Below, piece by piece: positions 35,173 through 48,169 of a stretch of DNA of 64,000 nt. Where the stretch lies: the NCBI RefSeq assembly GCF_026914265.1, contig NC_069133.1:53085182-53149181 (forward strand), read 5' to 3'. The position numbers and the translations under genes are program-made. The notes under the pieces are model-generated. The model saw nothing but the letters and a program-made list of their open reading frames with translations. It ran no database searches and was not told where the DNA came from. Within the stretch, counting starts at the first letter, position 1. Each line of letters starts with the position of its first letter. This DNA is from Mya arenaria (taxonomy: Eukaryota; Mollusca; Bivalvia; Myida; Myidae).

Positions 35173-38100
35173 AATTTGATAGTCGGCATTCATTTAGATT
35201 TCAGTAGCATTATGGGGCACACAGCTATAAAAGATGATGATAATTGATAGTTGATATGTAATGTACATTTTTTACACCACCTAAATCATACAACTTTGTA
35301 GATCATTAAAGTTGAAATGCTGATTCATTCACTAAATTTGAATCAATGTGTGTGTGAGTGTTGTGTTTTCTTGCATACAGAACTCTTCCAAAAACCATTG
35401 ATTTTCATTTTTCCTGAGTAGTAGTTTTGTGCCCCTTATGTTAAGTCAGTTTTAGATCTCCACAATTTTGTGTTCCTCTCTTTTACTTGTATTTTATTTC
35501 AATAGTTGTTATCCGGAATCTCTTCACGGGGTTTCCTAGGAATCAAAGCATGCGTACCCATTAAAATAAACTCTTCCATAAATATGTTTTCACTGTTTGA
35601 CTTAACAAGATTTAAACCATGCAGCAACTTAAAAATACTGTGCCAGTTGAAAGTTTAACATATTTATTTTAAACAAAATATTGATATCTTGCAGTCGTGA
35701 AAATAATAGTTGTCCAATATCACTGAATATTTTCCATGTAAAGGATTGAACTTTTATTTAACATTAACTAGTATGGAATGACATGTGCCTACATTTCTAA
35801 AAATCATATAAAAAAAACAATTCTAGGATAAATCTATTTACCTCTTTTTTTCTGTGATAATTCATGTTCATGTTATCAGCTAATCTTCCATTCTCCCATA
35901 TTTATCATTTGTTTTATGTTCGTTTAGCAACATGTCAAACTAAATAACAGGTTTCAATATTAGTTTGTATTTCATACTCATGTTTTCTAGTACTTTGATG
36001 TCATATCACTCATATAATTATGTGTTTTGAATTTGGGGTGTTGTAATTGAAACGTTTTGTTTAAACATGTATGTGAAAAATTTACACTTAAAATGATTTT
36101 TTTTCTCATATATTTTATTGTAAAAACATCTGAACAATCTTCTTGATCTTGATATCAATGCAATTGCTTTCTTTCATCACTGATTTGTTATTTGACTTTT
36201 CTGAAGATGTATTTCCTAAGAGAAACACATTTAAAAAATGTACAATAATTTGTTAACTAAATCTTTGTGTCTTTCAAAATCTATGTTACACCAATAAAAT
36301 GAAAGACACAGCTAGCGATATGATAAAGTTGATTCTACAAAAAGTTGATGATTTTGAAGTAGAAAATGAATCTGTGTTGTACGTACTGCCCTGTATATTT
36401 GTGATAATTGTTTTGCTTGTTGTTTATTCTCTTAAAGAAGTATATTAATGATAAGTTTTCATTGTCTAGCTTTGAATGTTGTTAGTAATGTTTAACTCGG
36501 TGTGAATAGTTGCTGTTTTATGGTTTGTGAATTCTGAAAAGTTACTTCAAGAATTGTGTGAAAAATGTATTGGTGATTTCTTGCACACTTTAATACTGCT
36601 GATTGTTTTAGTTTCGCGAGGGGCATTTTTTATGCTATGCTTTTTTTTCTCAATTACACAAGATTTTAAAATTCAAAACACCATTATTTAATCATTGGAA
36701 ACAAACTATTAAATGTTACATACTTTGCTTGGATTAAAATTAGGGACCAATGCATGAAAATTCATGGAAATTAAATTCGCAAACTTAAGACCATCTATAG
36801 TATATACATATGTATGTTAACTGTATGTAAATTTAGGGGTAGGGAGCACTGTGGAGGCATTTGTTTAATTTTGAGTATAAGTAAACATTTCCCATAGTAT
36901 TCTTTATTCATATTGGAAGGAATTCTCATTATATATCATTACTAAAAACTTCAAAGCCATTCCTGAATTTGAGTACTAGAATTGACATGTTATGTACAAA
37001 ATCAAGAGAAAAATGGTGATCAATATGTAATTTAAGAAATGTGTAATGATGGACATTACATGCAGAATGCTACATGAATTTTCAGAAACTCCTGTATCAA
37101 ATCATCTTGGTTTTCTTGAAGCAAACTTACACATTTTTTATAAGATTTTGAGTTGAATGGTTTCCTTGTACAGTATGTTTAGATTATTGGTCAGTGGCAA
37201 ACATTTTATTATATTTTTTTATTTTATTTTATATGAAGATTTTTTATTACATAAAATTGTTGCTTTAGGAATAAATGTGCCAGTTGGATGAGATTGGTCT
37301 AGTAGTATATGTGACTGCCTCTCGCCCCAACCAGCTCAACCAGGGGAACCTTTTTGCCTCCCTAAATGGACTCCAGTTCTGGTTTCGACCCTATAGGTAA
37401 TAGACTTGAGTTTGAATTAATAAGCTATCACCTGTCATAATCAAGCCAAAAAGTGTTTGTAACATGTTACAGGTAATCCTACTACAAGCATGTATGCAGT
37501 GTTACATGCATGCAATGTTTCATATCTTTAATACAGTCTCAACTAATACATTATTGTATTTTGACTTTGATAAGGTATTTTCATCATAATCATATTTTAC
37601 AATGAGGGCCATTAGTTAAGAATTTATTCATATAAATACTGTCTGTATTACCAAGCTTTGTAATTTTTAACATTTCTTGGAACCATTTACATTGTATGAT
37701 TGTTTCTCATTTTATCATGAGATGTTAAAACCAGGAAATGAAAAATGAACTTTGTGTGAACAGGGGATTTTTAGCGATGTTTGTGTTCTACAGACACATA
37801 CACTCATGTGTTTATGTTTTATTGATCTACGCACTGTTGTTTGCAAATAAATGTTTAAAAAATGTTTCAATTTCTTTAATTCGAAAAGTAGACAAATCAT
37901 GAAAGTGTGTTGGTAAATGTATTTGTACCCAGTAAAACATTGTATGCATCATAATCCTGGGAGAATGTCTGCGAGTGGTTGGCAGCAATGTTTGATTTAT
38001 ATAACAATGTTTTGGGGACCTGCTCAATGTTTCTGTCTAGGTTTAATTGTTCAAACATTTACAAATGTATTCATTTTGCTCAAAAGAAACTAGTACATGT

Positions 38101-38820
38101 TTATAGCATCTGACAACTTGGGGAGCAAATGAATATACACTCAAATGTTGGAATATGAACATGTAAAATAATGTTATTAAATGTCTGCAGACTTATATTT
38201 GATCTGACTCACTGTACGTGCCTTACACAAAAATGGGACATTCTCAGATTATGTGACTGACACATGAAGGGCCAGCCCAGATGCAGACATTGAAACATTT
38301 TACCAGCACATGGTTGCATTATCCTATGGAATAACTAACAAACCTGAACGACATGATCTTGGCAAGTGGCTTTAGCGATTGGTCAGTTAAAACTCCCACC
38401 CCATTCTTTAGAGATATTATGTATTGTGTAACAGAAGATGGGCTTGATGGGTTTCATCTTCAGAAGACAGATTGGCTTGGAAGAAACTGGGATCCTACTC
38501 GAAGGAATAATATATTTTTGAGCATTAAACTGTAAAAAAAACATGATTTTTTTCTAATTTACAACTAGACTGAACTACATGCCATGTCATGGAATCTTAT
38601 GATCATGGATTATTTTTAATTTTGTGAAATTAAAAGTTTTGTTTCTCCAAGATTTGTTCAGGGAGTACTAATTAGATCAGTTGTTTCCTGAATAAAATTC
38701 ACTGCTCAGAGCACAAGCTTACTGTTGTCTGCCCCCAGACCACAGCTGATCTGTTGTCTGCCTCATTTGTATTTTAACGATATTAAAAATAACTATTTTC
38801 TACAATATTTATCAAGAACT
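35173..38820 (+). other. 3' UTR of CARD gene and spacer before NRBF2
   Basis: AT-rich sequence with AATAAA signals at 35565-35570 and 36293-36298, so the CARD-gene 3' UTR probably ends near one of them. A weak tRNA-like stretch near 37296-37390 (GGTCTAGTAGTATATGTGAC, later GGTTTCGACCCT) may be a SINE relic. No further coding exon was recognised before the NRBF2 start at 38821. Confidence 0.5.
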
Positions 38821-41800
38821 ATGGACGCTCCTTTAAATTTGGTTTGTTTTCAATCTTTTGTTTGATTCTATGTAAAATTCGTTGATCTTACAGAAAATAT
38901 GTTATCTGAAACGACTGAAGTTTGAAGTTGACTTAATTTCGGATGACCCAGTTTTGGGAAATAAATGATTTGTTGCTGTACGAAATTATGCGATACTCTC
39001 TGAAAGATGGTCAGTGTGCCGCAGTATATAATTAGCTTGAGGGGAGACTTACAAGCTTCACAAGACGTTGAGGCTTATTGGATTAATGTGGTCCAATAAA
39101 CATGAGTACAACAACAGGAATATAACATTCATGAACAAAAATTGAAGGGTACAATTTGATTAGTAGTACTAGAACAGTAGGGTACTATAAGGGTTTTCAC
39201 TGTTACATGTTTTGTCTGATTTGACAGTTCCACATGATAAGATTGAACTTTTTTGTTCATCAATGTTCATATTGTTTTCAATTTAATGCTCATATTTGTT
39301 GATATTTAATTGAATCAAGGACCTATAAACCAATTTTAGGTTCTATTATAAAAGTTTATAGGTCCATGATCGAATAAGTTATTCCGAAATAAAATCTTCC
39401 AAAATTTCTTGTGCTTTGCTTACTCCATTTTGTATAAGAAATGATTGTAAACATGATATAAATCAATACCAAAGCTTGCTGCATATAACCCTTGAATATA
39501 TTTTTTATCGTGTTCTCAGGATTTTCACACTGTTTTTAACTTTAATCAATTGACTTCAAATGTCATTTAAGTCTGTTAAGACAACCGAAAATGACCCAAA
39601 CATTACCAAGTATAATACTTTGAAATATGTATTTATATTATGTGTATAAAAAAATATGTGAAATTAAGGAAATAAATGATATTGAATTGATGGTATGACT
39701 GACTGACATTTGTGAAGCCACGAAATGTCCTTTGGGTCCAGGAACTTCATACTTGGTATGCTAGTTATTCATGACTAGTAGATGACCCCTATTGATTTAG
39801 AGATCAAAAGGTCAAAGGACAGGGTTCCCTTAAAAGGTAAAAAACAATATGTTGGCAGTTAAGCTTAAAAATGGTTTCTGCTCAATAACTAAAGAACGCT
39901 TGTACCAAGGAACTTCATACTTGGTATGCTAGTTGGTCATGACAAGTAGATGAACCCTATTGATTTTGAGATCAGTAGATCAAAGGTCAAGGCCGCAGTA
40001 GATGTTCACTATTTAATACGGGTGAATAAACCAAACTTCAATGTTAGTTCGTCTCCAGTCCAAAATTACAAATTTCATGTCCATCATTTATTTTTTCCCA
40101 GCTACGACCACACAATTGGGGAGACAAGCGCGTTTTCAAAAAAGCAATCCTAGTTTATCATTAGTTTTCTTAATTTGAAATAACTGCATTTCTTTTAGTT
40201 ACGTGTAATAGTTTTTGGAGATTTTTGTGGTGATTCAAGGTGTTTCAACGGATGCTTTATGCTGACATGTAACCCACATACAATTATTTCCTTTACTGAC
40301 AAATTATAATAGTATTAAAAAACTCAAAGTCACATAATGGTTTCCATAATGACTTTACACTGAGCTTTGAAGTATAACAGCTTCTTTAGGGATAAATATA
40401 CAATGAGCTTTGAAAAGTACTTGCTATAAGACATGTTCTAACCATTTACCATTCCAGTGTGACATCAAGTATTATAGTTAATCATCATCAATGCTTCAAG
40501 CTTCAGAGTGATCATACAGTAGCCATTCAGCCATCATCATTCATTGCAATGGCTTTGTTTTTAAGGCACATCAACAGGGGCGAAAGGCTGACATGCTGTG
40601 TAAAGCAGGCAAGTTTGATGAGGCCATAGCCTGTCACAATAGGGCTGCAGGTATAAATTGATTGTATTACAATTTAATTATAATAAATTGTGAATTAATT
40701 TGATATGAGATTAACTTACTGCTGTAATGATTAACTTGTAGTTCTAATGTATAAAATGATTAATAATTACTTTTCTCTTCGTGTCATTATTATTATGCCC
40801 CCCTTCGAAGAAGAGGGGTATATTGCTTTGCACATGTAGGTCAGTCGGTCCGTCGGTAGACCAAAGCTTGTCTGAGTCATAACTCAACAATTCCTGGATG
40901 TATGGTCATCAAACTTGACATTAAGGTTGGGCTTGACCAGTAGATAACCACTATTGATTAAAGGGCTCATCAGGTCAAAGGTCAAGTTCACAGTGACCTT
41001 TAATGGTAAAAGAATTTTAAAGCTTGTCAGATTGATAACTCAACAATGCCTAGACCTATGGTCATCAAACTTGATATGGAAGTTAAGCCTGACCAGTAGA
41101 TGACCCCTATTGTTTTGGGGGGTAATCGGGCCAAAGGTCAAGGTCACAGTGACCTTCAATGATAAAAGGTAATCCAAGTGATAACTCAACAATGCCTGCA
41201 CCCATGGCCCTCAAAATTGACTTGGAGGTTGGGCCTGACCAGTAGATGACCCCTATTGATTTCACCTTAACCAAATTCAATGCCAACACAGTTGATAATA
41301 CCGGTAATAGCTCTACATATTTCCTTTAGAATTCCGGGTAAAACACATTTGACCAAGGTATAGGTCAAAGTGACCTTGCAAGCAAACTTGACAATTCCTG
41401 GGCCTATGGTCATCAAACTTGACATGAAGGTTGGGCCTGACCAGTAGATGACCCTTATTGATTTTAGAAGTCATCGAGTCAAAGGTCAAGTTCACAGTGA
41501 CCTTGAATGCGAAAATGTTTCGAGTGATAACTTGACAATGCCTGCACCCATGGCCCTCAAACTTGACTTGGAGTTGTGTCTGACCTGAAGATGACCCCTT
41601 ATAATTTTAGGGGTCAAAGATCAAGGTCACTAGATCAAGGTCACAGTGACCTTGAACGAAAAAAAAGCTTGTCTGTGCGGTAACTTGTCAATGCCTGCAC
41701 ACATGGCCCTCAAACTTGACATTTAGATTTTTGGTGACCAGCTGATGACTCCTATGGATTTTGAGGTCAAAGGTCATGGTCATAACACACTATCCTCACA

Positions 41801-43668
41801 CTTTGAATGGTCATAACCTTAAAACTGCCTCAACGGCATCCAATGTCAGTGACAAATCAGCTGTCATTCCTGTCCATGCATATTTCATTTATTTGCCCAT
41901 ATAATCCTGACAACATGGCTCTTAGGGGGGGCATAATGTTTGACAAACATCTCTTGTTTAAAGTGTGTTTTACGTAGCTTTTATTAAGCAACAACATTAT
42001 TTGGACCATGTGTCAAATTCGACAACAAAGAAATATACAAATATGTCTGTTGTTTTAAACTTCTAATGTTATGATTTTCTTTCTTAATTTTATTTTAATG
42101 AGAATCTGTCCATCTTTTTCTTGAATTCTTTAAGGGTCTAGACACCAGATAAAACAATTGCAAGAAAAAAGGAAAATTGTCAAAATCTTACATAAAATTG
42201 ACATCGTTGTGTACAAAGCATTGAATCTTACTTATGTATCACTTACGACACTGCATCTTTCCCATTTCATGTACATTTTTCCAATTCGAAATTTAATATG
42301 CTTGTCTACCACGTAAATCCAAATATTTAAAAAAAAAGCATTGGTATATATATCTGTAGTACTCATAAACAGATATGATTTAAACTGGGAAACCATTATG
42401 CGCTATTTCAAACAATACAGCAACATGTTGTGTTTATCATATTAAATTGTTGAAAGAATAAGAGTTTCAATGTAATTTTGTCTATTTGCTTTGCAGAATA
42501 TATCCTTGAAGCCATGCAGCAGATCCATAAAGATAAGACACAAGATTCACAAAAGCTGCCACAGAGCCATAAAGATTGGACTAAACTACTTTATCCACAA
42601 CAGACATGTACGGACCAGGCACTAGAATCGCTACGTCTTCAGCACGCTCACCACATCAAACAGACGGACAGACTGTATGATGTTCAGCGTCGCGCTCAGC
42701 TGCTTCAGATACAACAAAACAAGCTTCATTACTGCGATGTTGGTACTCAGACAAGTCTACAGGTTGGTGTTAGAATTATTCATGACAATTGCAGATTTTT
42801 TTCTTTAATTTTATTTTCCTTTAAATATAGACGGAATTCTGAACTATAAAAGTTGGTTTTATATTGTGTCAACAAATGATTGGACTTGATATTCCTGAGG
42901 CCTTTTTATTATGTAGGCTTAAGGAATGTTGTATTTTCTCAAATCTTGAAAGTTTAATACCATGTAATACACTTACATTGTATGAAGAAAAACAGAATGG
43001 TTCTGTCAATGTAAGTGTACATGCATGTTCATCTTTCAAATCAATAAATTTATATTTTACTAATATCTTTTTGCAATCTGCATTTATAACTAAATCAATT
43101 TCACATAATACTGAATTTTGTAATGTTTCAGGGACCAGTTATTTCAACCAGCGCGGAACATTCCTCCCCTTTATCCAGTCATCATCCATATGATATACAG
43201 ACTCCTTGTCGGGAATCATCCCCATTTGATGAGGACACCATCTACCACACTCTCACTGAGAACGACTCACTTATTGGACTACTTTTGAGACGGAGACAGA
43301 ATTGTGACAACAGCAAGTCATTCCATTCCGGTATACCTGTTGAGCGGGTTTTCCAGTCTAAAGGGTCTGAAAGTCCTGAAAGTGAAGACAAGGAAACAAA
43401 GGACCTTCGGCACCACAATGACGATCTTAGGAAACATGTTTCGCAGCTTCTGAAAGAGGTTGACGAACTGAAAAGAGAAAACAAGAAAATGAGGGTTAGA
43501 GATGAAGCAAGGGAGACAATATTTGGTGATGTCGGACATTGTGAGTTGGATTTGATACCTGATTTGCCTCCCCTTGAAATGCCCACGTTTGATATTGACT
43601 TCCTTTCTCAGGACAACAAGACAGATAGTGAAGACGCAACAAACTGTTTTGGGAAGTCTCCTATTTAA
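38821..43668 (+). CDS. NRBF2: Nuclear receptor-binding factor 2 (autophagy PI3K complex subunit)
   Basis: Four coding exons join in frame to 302 aa: 38821-38841, 40566-40650, 42497-42762 and 43132-43668 (stop TAA). The first encodes only MDAPLNL, matching the conserved vertebrate GPLNL before AHQQ, and ends at a GT donor in the right phase. Residues 8-85 form the N-terminal MIT-like helical domain (AHQQGRKADMLCKAGKFDEA). A Glu/Lys-rich coiled coil lies at about 215-250 (LRKHVSQLLKEVDELKREN), and the C-terminal LPPLEMPTFDIDFLS matches the conserved LPPLDFPSPELPLMELS of vertebrate NRBF2. The known role is as a regulatory subunit of the VPS34-Beclin1-ATG14 lipid kinase complex. The length is close to the human protein (287 aa). 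Introns 1 and 2 are filled with dispersed repeats. AATAAA at 43821 is a likely poly(A) signal. Confidence 0.93.
39712..39990 (+). mobile_element. Fragment of a tandem-core dispersed repeat (NRBF2 intron 1)
   Basis: Two diverged units about 168 bp apart share AGGAACTTCATACTTGGTAT, GCTAGTT, then AGTAGATGACCCCTATTGAT and GATCAAAGGTCAAGG-like words. The phrase overlaps the core of the element at 40792-41937, so the families are related. Termini are not recognisable. Confidence 0.55.
40792..41937. mobile_element. Tandem-core element with CCCCCC/GGGGGG ends (NRBF2 intron 2)
   Basis: Short inverted ends ATTATGCCCCCC (40792) and GGGGGGGCATAAT (to 41937) bound a 1.15-kb element. The interior is about six diverged copies of a unit marked by CAACAATGCCTG, CATGGCCCTCAAACTTGAC, GGGCCTGACCAGTAGATGAC and GGTCAAAGGTCAAGGTCAC. 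Marker spacing is 156, 146, 203, 144 and 153 bases. It has no coding capacity. Confidence 0.75.
42130..42425. mobile_element. TTAA-type MITE (family B), truncated, inverted copy
   Basis: Starts TTAAGGGTCTAGACACCAGA and matches the reverse complement of 33682-34057 (CTTGTCTACCACGTAAAT, AAACTGGGAAACC, GCGCTATTT). The far terminus is missing. It lies in NRBF2 intron 2, shortly before the exon at 42497. Confidence 0.75.
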
Positions 43669-45767
43669 TTAAAGAGGTCTGTCAAACTCTTGTGTTAAGT
43701 CTTCTAAATGTGATTCTCAATTTGCTGGTTCAAATATGTCTACAGCCTAACTGTTCAAATGACTGTTTTAACATAAAGTGGAGGGTTTTATCCTCTAGCT
43801 TAGTACAAAGTTATGAATGAAATAAATGGTAATTGTTTTCCAAATTGTTTGAGGCTGCCAAAGAAGAATGCCACTTTATACATGTATGTCAGTTGTACAT
43901 ATAAGTCAATTTACAAATTGTTTCTGTGAGTACTTGCGGTCTGTGTGTGATTAAATTATCATTTTCTGCAGTTCTTTCTCGTCTTTGATTTCCTTGTACA
44001 AGTTTTAATATTATGTGTTTTGTGTATACAATCAATTAGTCTTATTATTGTGAGTAGTTGATTTTTGATACTGAAGCCTACCCATACTGTTTAATTATGA
44101 TTATTATGATTTTTAGTATTTATTTCAGTATTAGTATCCATATCAATTTTTTGAAGAGTGGGAGAGGCTGCAATTATAGCAATATCTTTCATATTTATGT
44201 TTAATGGATGAAATGGAATAGCCCTGAGTAAAAGGATTGGAAATGAGATTATTTTTTTGCCATTTAATTTTAACAATTTTCTGAGACATAAGTCTTGATT
44301 CAAAATTGAGACTGTTTGAATAAATATGAGGTTCAACTGTGTTAACCCAGGCTCTAGTTGGTATGAATAGCATATAATATACCAGGAATTTGTAGCACAG
44401 ACCGTTCCAAGTATAATTTGGTATATATGTACAAACATTCATCAGACTAGTTTAAAGTGGCAAATGAGATGGATCTAAATTTGAATGACAACTTGACAAA
44501 AGTATTGCTGGCTATTTTTTGTCATCCTTATGTCGATCATAATTTATCATATGCTTCAGGCTACCATAATGATACTATTTAATATACTATAGTTATTGTT
44601 TAGGTGCTCAGTGTTTTAGAGGAAAATCAATATTGTTATCATTTGTTTAAATTGAATTAACATTTAGCCGGTATGTACTATCAAGGATTTTGAATCTACC
44701 AAACCTGATTTACATGTACCTTCACTTTATTTGTCTTCACTCATTAAAAATATTGACACACTTCAAAATTCTGTTTGAATGTAATACAACCCTGCTTGTC
44801 TTTATATAATGTTTCTATTTTGAATTTGTTTCGTCTGTGTTCTTTCATTTTCATATATTAATTCAGCATTACATTTGCACATATGTAAATTACAATAACG
44901 ATACCGGTACTTTGCCTGTCTGGGACCAATATGTTGCTGTCTTAAATTTCAGCTTGACTGTTTTTCCAAGAAGTTGAGGTATCATCATAGCCTTGGCATA
45001 GTTAGCTCTGCCCTTACTCTAAATCATTCAGGGTATTCATATGGAATTTGGTTCACATGGTGCCTGAGACAACATACATACATGTATGAAGGCCTTTACC
45101 TCTGGATTAAATAGTACTACAGTTATGCCCCTTTATTGACTGAAAACAAAACAAACAGATGAGCATTGACATTCACTTGTGGTGCTCTTGGGTCTTTTGT
45201 AGGTAAGGGATGATGATCTGTTTGTTTATATGATCAAATGTTATGTTATTGACTAATGATTTTAGAAATTTATTGTATTGAATGTTTAATAAAAGAACAT
45301 ATGTAAACATGTGTTCCTGTTTATTGTACTAACAGTGAGCAGCTGTGTCAACACTAGTTTCCACTGTTAGGACCAAACTTGAGAGTTGTTGGTGCACGTT
45401 TAGTGCACTTCTAGTTAACAAGAAGTGCACTTCACAGTGCACTAGGATAAGACCAGGGTAAGACAACGTCAAGGGTAGACTAATGAAGACAAGGAGTTGA
45501 CCAGATAAGGCTTCTTCAGTCTTTAATAAATGCTATCTTTACAGTGAAAATTAGAATGATGTGTGTAGTTTCAACAGATGTTTTATGTTAATTAAAATAT
45601 AGAGAATAATTATAATCGATTTTGTAGTTTCCACAGTAGTCACATTTTCTACTCGAGCATTAAACATGATAAGAATGTTTGTGTCTAGAAAATGTGAATC
45701 AAGTTTGATTATCGTTATGTTGGGTCAAAAAAAAATTCGCCTTGAAACTAGAACTGGCACAGGGCGG
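43669..45767 (+). other. NRBF2 3' UTR and spacer
   Basis: AATAAA occurs at 43821 and again near 45288 (TTTAATAAAAGAAC), so short and long 3' UTRs are both possible. The rest is AT-rich. Near 45395-45440 there is a small inverted duplication of GTGCACTT words. No other gene was recognised. Confidence 0.5.
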
Positions 45768-47230
45768 ACGAATATTTACACTCGCCGCTAGGACATAGGA
45801 ATGGTAGATTATTTCTTTTAAAAAAAACGGGTCATAACTCCGCAAAACATCAGTGGGTTGTTATCAAACTAAGGTGTAATGAAATCACAACATATAGTAC
45901 TTCATTGTGTGTATACCACGTGATAAATTACGTCACAAATGCTATGTCGGAAGGCAACATTTTGCTTTGAATGATGAATTAAAATAAAGATAATTTTTCG
46001 TTTTCTTTAGCATATTAAATGATACAAAGGGCAGTTTATGTCACCTAAAGAGCCCCGCATTCGTTTTATTACCGGAGTTTGATTAGGTGATTAGTTTCCT
46101 CAAACACTTCAACAAACCTGTTTTCAAAATAATGTTTTAACAGTGCTACATCAGGTGGTGTAACAAAACATCAGCGGGTTGTAATCAAAGTTGAACTTTA
46201 AATTGTTAAACACCAAGAAATATTTAAATATATTGTCCCTGTCATCAGTTATCACCCGGACACTAATTTTCGACTTTTTTTAATTGAAAAGTGGCTAAAA
46301 TTGGACTGTGTAGTTTGTAAAGAAAGTGAAACTTAACCTGTATTTTATTGTGTTATATATGTGTATCAAATATAATTCGAATCCGTCAACTCTTCATTAC
46401 TTATTATCCGGACACTGTTAGTTTTTTTTGGCAAATTCGGAGTTGAAAAGGGGCAGAAAAAAGTGGTATGTAGCTTGAGTCAATCTTGACTTGCAGTCAA
46501 TAGTGTTTAACATGGGTACTAAAGATAGCTAATATCCGCCAACCTTTTCATGATTTATTGTGTGGATATCATTTCCTTGGTGTTGCAGATTCTATGAAGA
46601 AAATGGAATACAACTCCATAAAATTAGTTGTTCGAAATAAAAGTCAAACATCACCTATATGTTTGAGGTGATAAACATGCGTACAAAATATGATTTAAGT
46701 CCGTCCACCCATATATGAATCATTTTCCAGACACCATATTTTTGTCAAGTTCTAAGCAGAAAGGGGACCACAACTCTGTATAAAGTTGGTTGTTTGTTAC
46801 CAAAGTCGAACCTGACCTGTATTATAAGATGTTAATCATGTTTACCAAAATGAATTCAAATTCTTCAACCCTTTCATGAGTCTGTATTACATTTCAAAAC
46901 AGTACGATTGAATATACTAGTATCAATTTTACAACATTTATAACTGAATGACGAATACCCCCTGCCCCGACATACCATCTGGATACAGGAATGGTAAAAT
47001 ATTACACCGCCAAACAACGGACTGCAACAAAGATCGAACTTGACCTTACCTTTATCCTTTCATTATTATCTTCCGAACAAACCTACCGACCTACCAAATG
47101 TCCGACAAACGGACCGACCTACCAAATGTCCGACAAACGGACCGACCTACCAAATGTCCGACAAACGGACCGACCAACAAGCTCACTCTTATAGTAGTAC
47201 CCCCTAACTTTATTTTGTTGGGGTATAATA
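45768..47230. mobile_element. Dispersed repeat with degenerate internal units
   Basis: Begins with a GGACGAATATTTACACTCGC head and GGTCATAACTCCGCAAAACA. It carries several diverged units sharing ATCAGTGGGTTGTTATCAAA-like and TTATCATCCGGACACTA-like phrases and finishes GTACCCCCTAACTTTATTTT then GTTGGGGTATAATAA. A 28-bp unit (CCGACCTACCAAATGTCCGA then CAAACGGA) is repeated about three times at 47089-47175. No coding frame survives or is recognisable. Confidence 0.5.
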
Positions 47231-47394
47231 ATTTTTTCTACAAAAAGTGTGGCCCTACAGACATTCAATGTTGAAGGCACCGCAGAATGTGACTATTTTG
47301 AGAGGTATAAGAAACTAATAAGCTCTGAGGATAATCGATTATTGATGATCATAATAAGAAATCCATCAACGATTATCAAATCATGGCAACATTA

Positions 47395-48165
47395 TCCATG
47401 CTCCAGCGCTCACCACCAACCAAGCTGCAGTGTCCACCACAACTAGGCTGCAGTACCCACCACAGCCATTCTGCAGCGCCAACCAACAACAAACGGCAGC
47501 GTCCATCACAACCACGCTGCAGCGCCAACCAACAACACGCTGCAACACCCAAACTGCAGCGCCCACCGAAAACAAAACTACAGCGCCCATGACAACCATG
47601 CTGCAGTGCCAACCAACAACCACGCTGCAATACCAACCAACAACCGTACTGCAGCGCCCACCGAAAACAAAACTACAGCGCCAACCAACAACACGCTGCA
47701 ACACCCAAACTGCAGCGCCCACCGAAAACCAAACTACAGCGCCCATGACAACCATGCTGCAGTGCCAACCAACAACCACGCTGCAATACCAACCAACAAC
47801 CGTACTGCAGCGCCCACCGAAAACCAAACTACAGCGCCCACCAACAACCATACTGGAGCGCCCATCACAACGATGCTGCAGCGCGCACCATCAACCATAC
47901 TGCAGCGCTCACCAACAGCCATGCTGATGCATACACTTTCAACCATGCTGCTGCGTCTACCACAACTATGATGCAGCATACACTAACAACCATGCTGCAG
48001 CACCCACCACAAGTATTCTGCAGCGTACACCATCAACCATGATGCAGCGTGCACTCAGATCATGCTGCAATATTCTCCAACCTCTATGTTGTAACTTGCG
48101 GGAATAGCCTGCAAGCCCTATCACTTCCAATGTATTAGCACCCACCCATCAACAATACTGCATCA
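47395..48165. repeat. 24-bp minisatellite array 1 (CCATGCTGCAG orientation)
   Basis: Diverged units of about 24 bp read CAGCGCCCACCAACAACCAT then GCTG on the plus strand. A longer block starting AACAACACGCTGCAACACCC repeats after about 156 bases (47531 and 47687). The reverse complement of the unit matches the array 2 unit at about 20 of 24 positions, so this is the same family inverted. Open frames on both strands are repeat artefacts. Confidence 0.88.
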
Positions 48166-48169
48166 GCCA

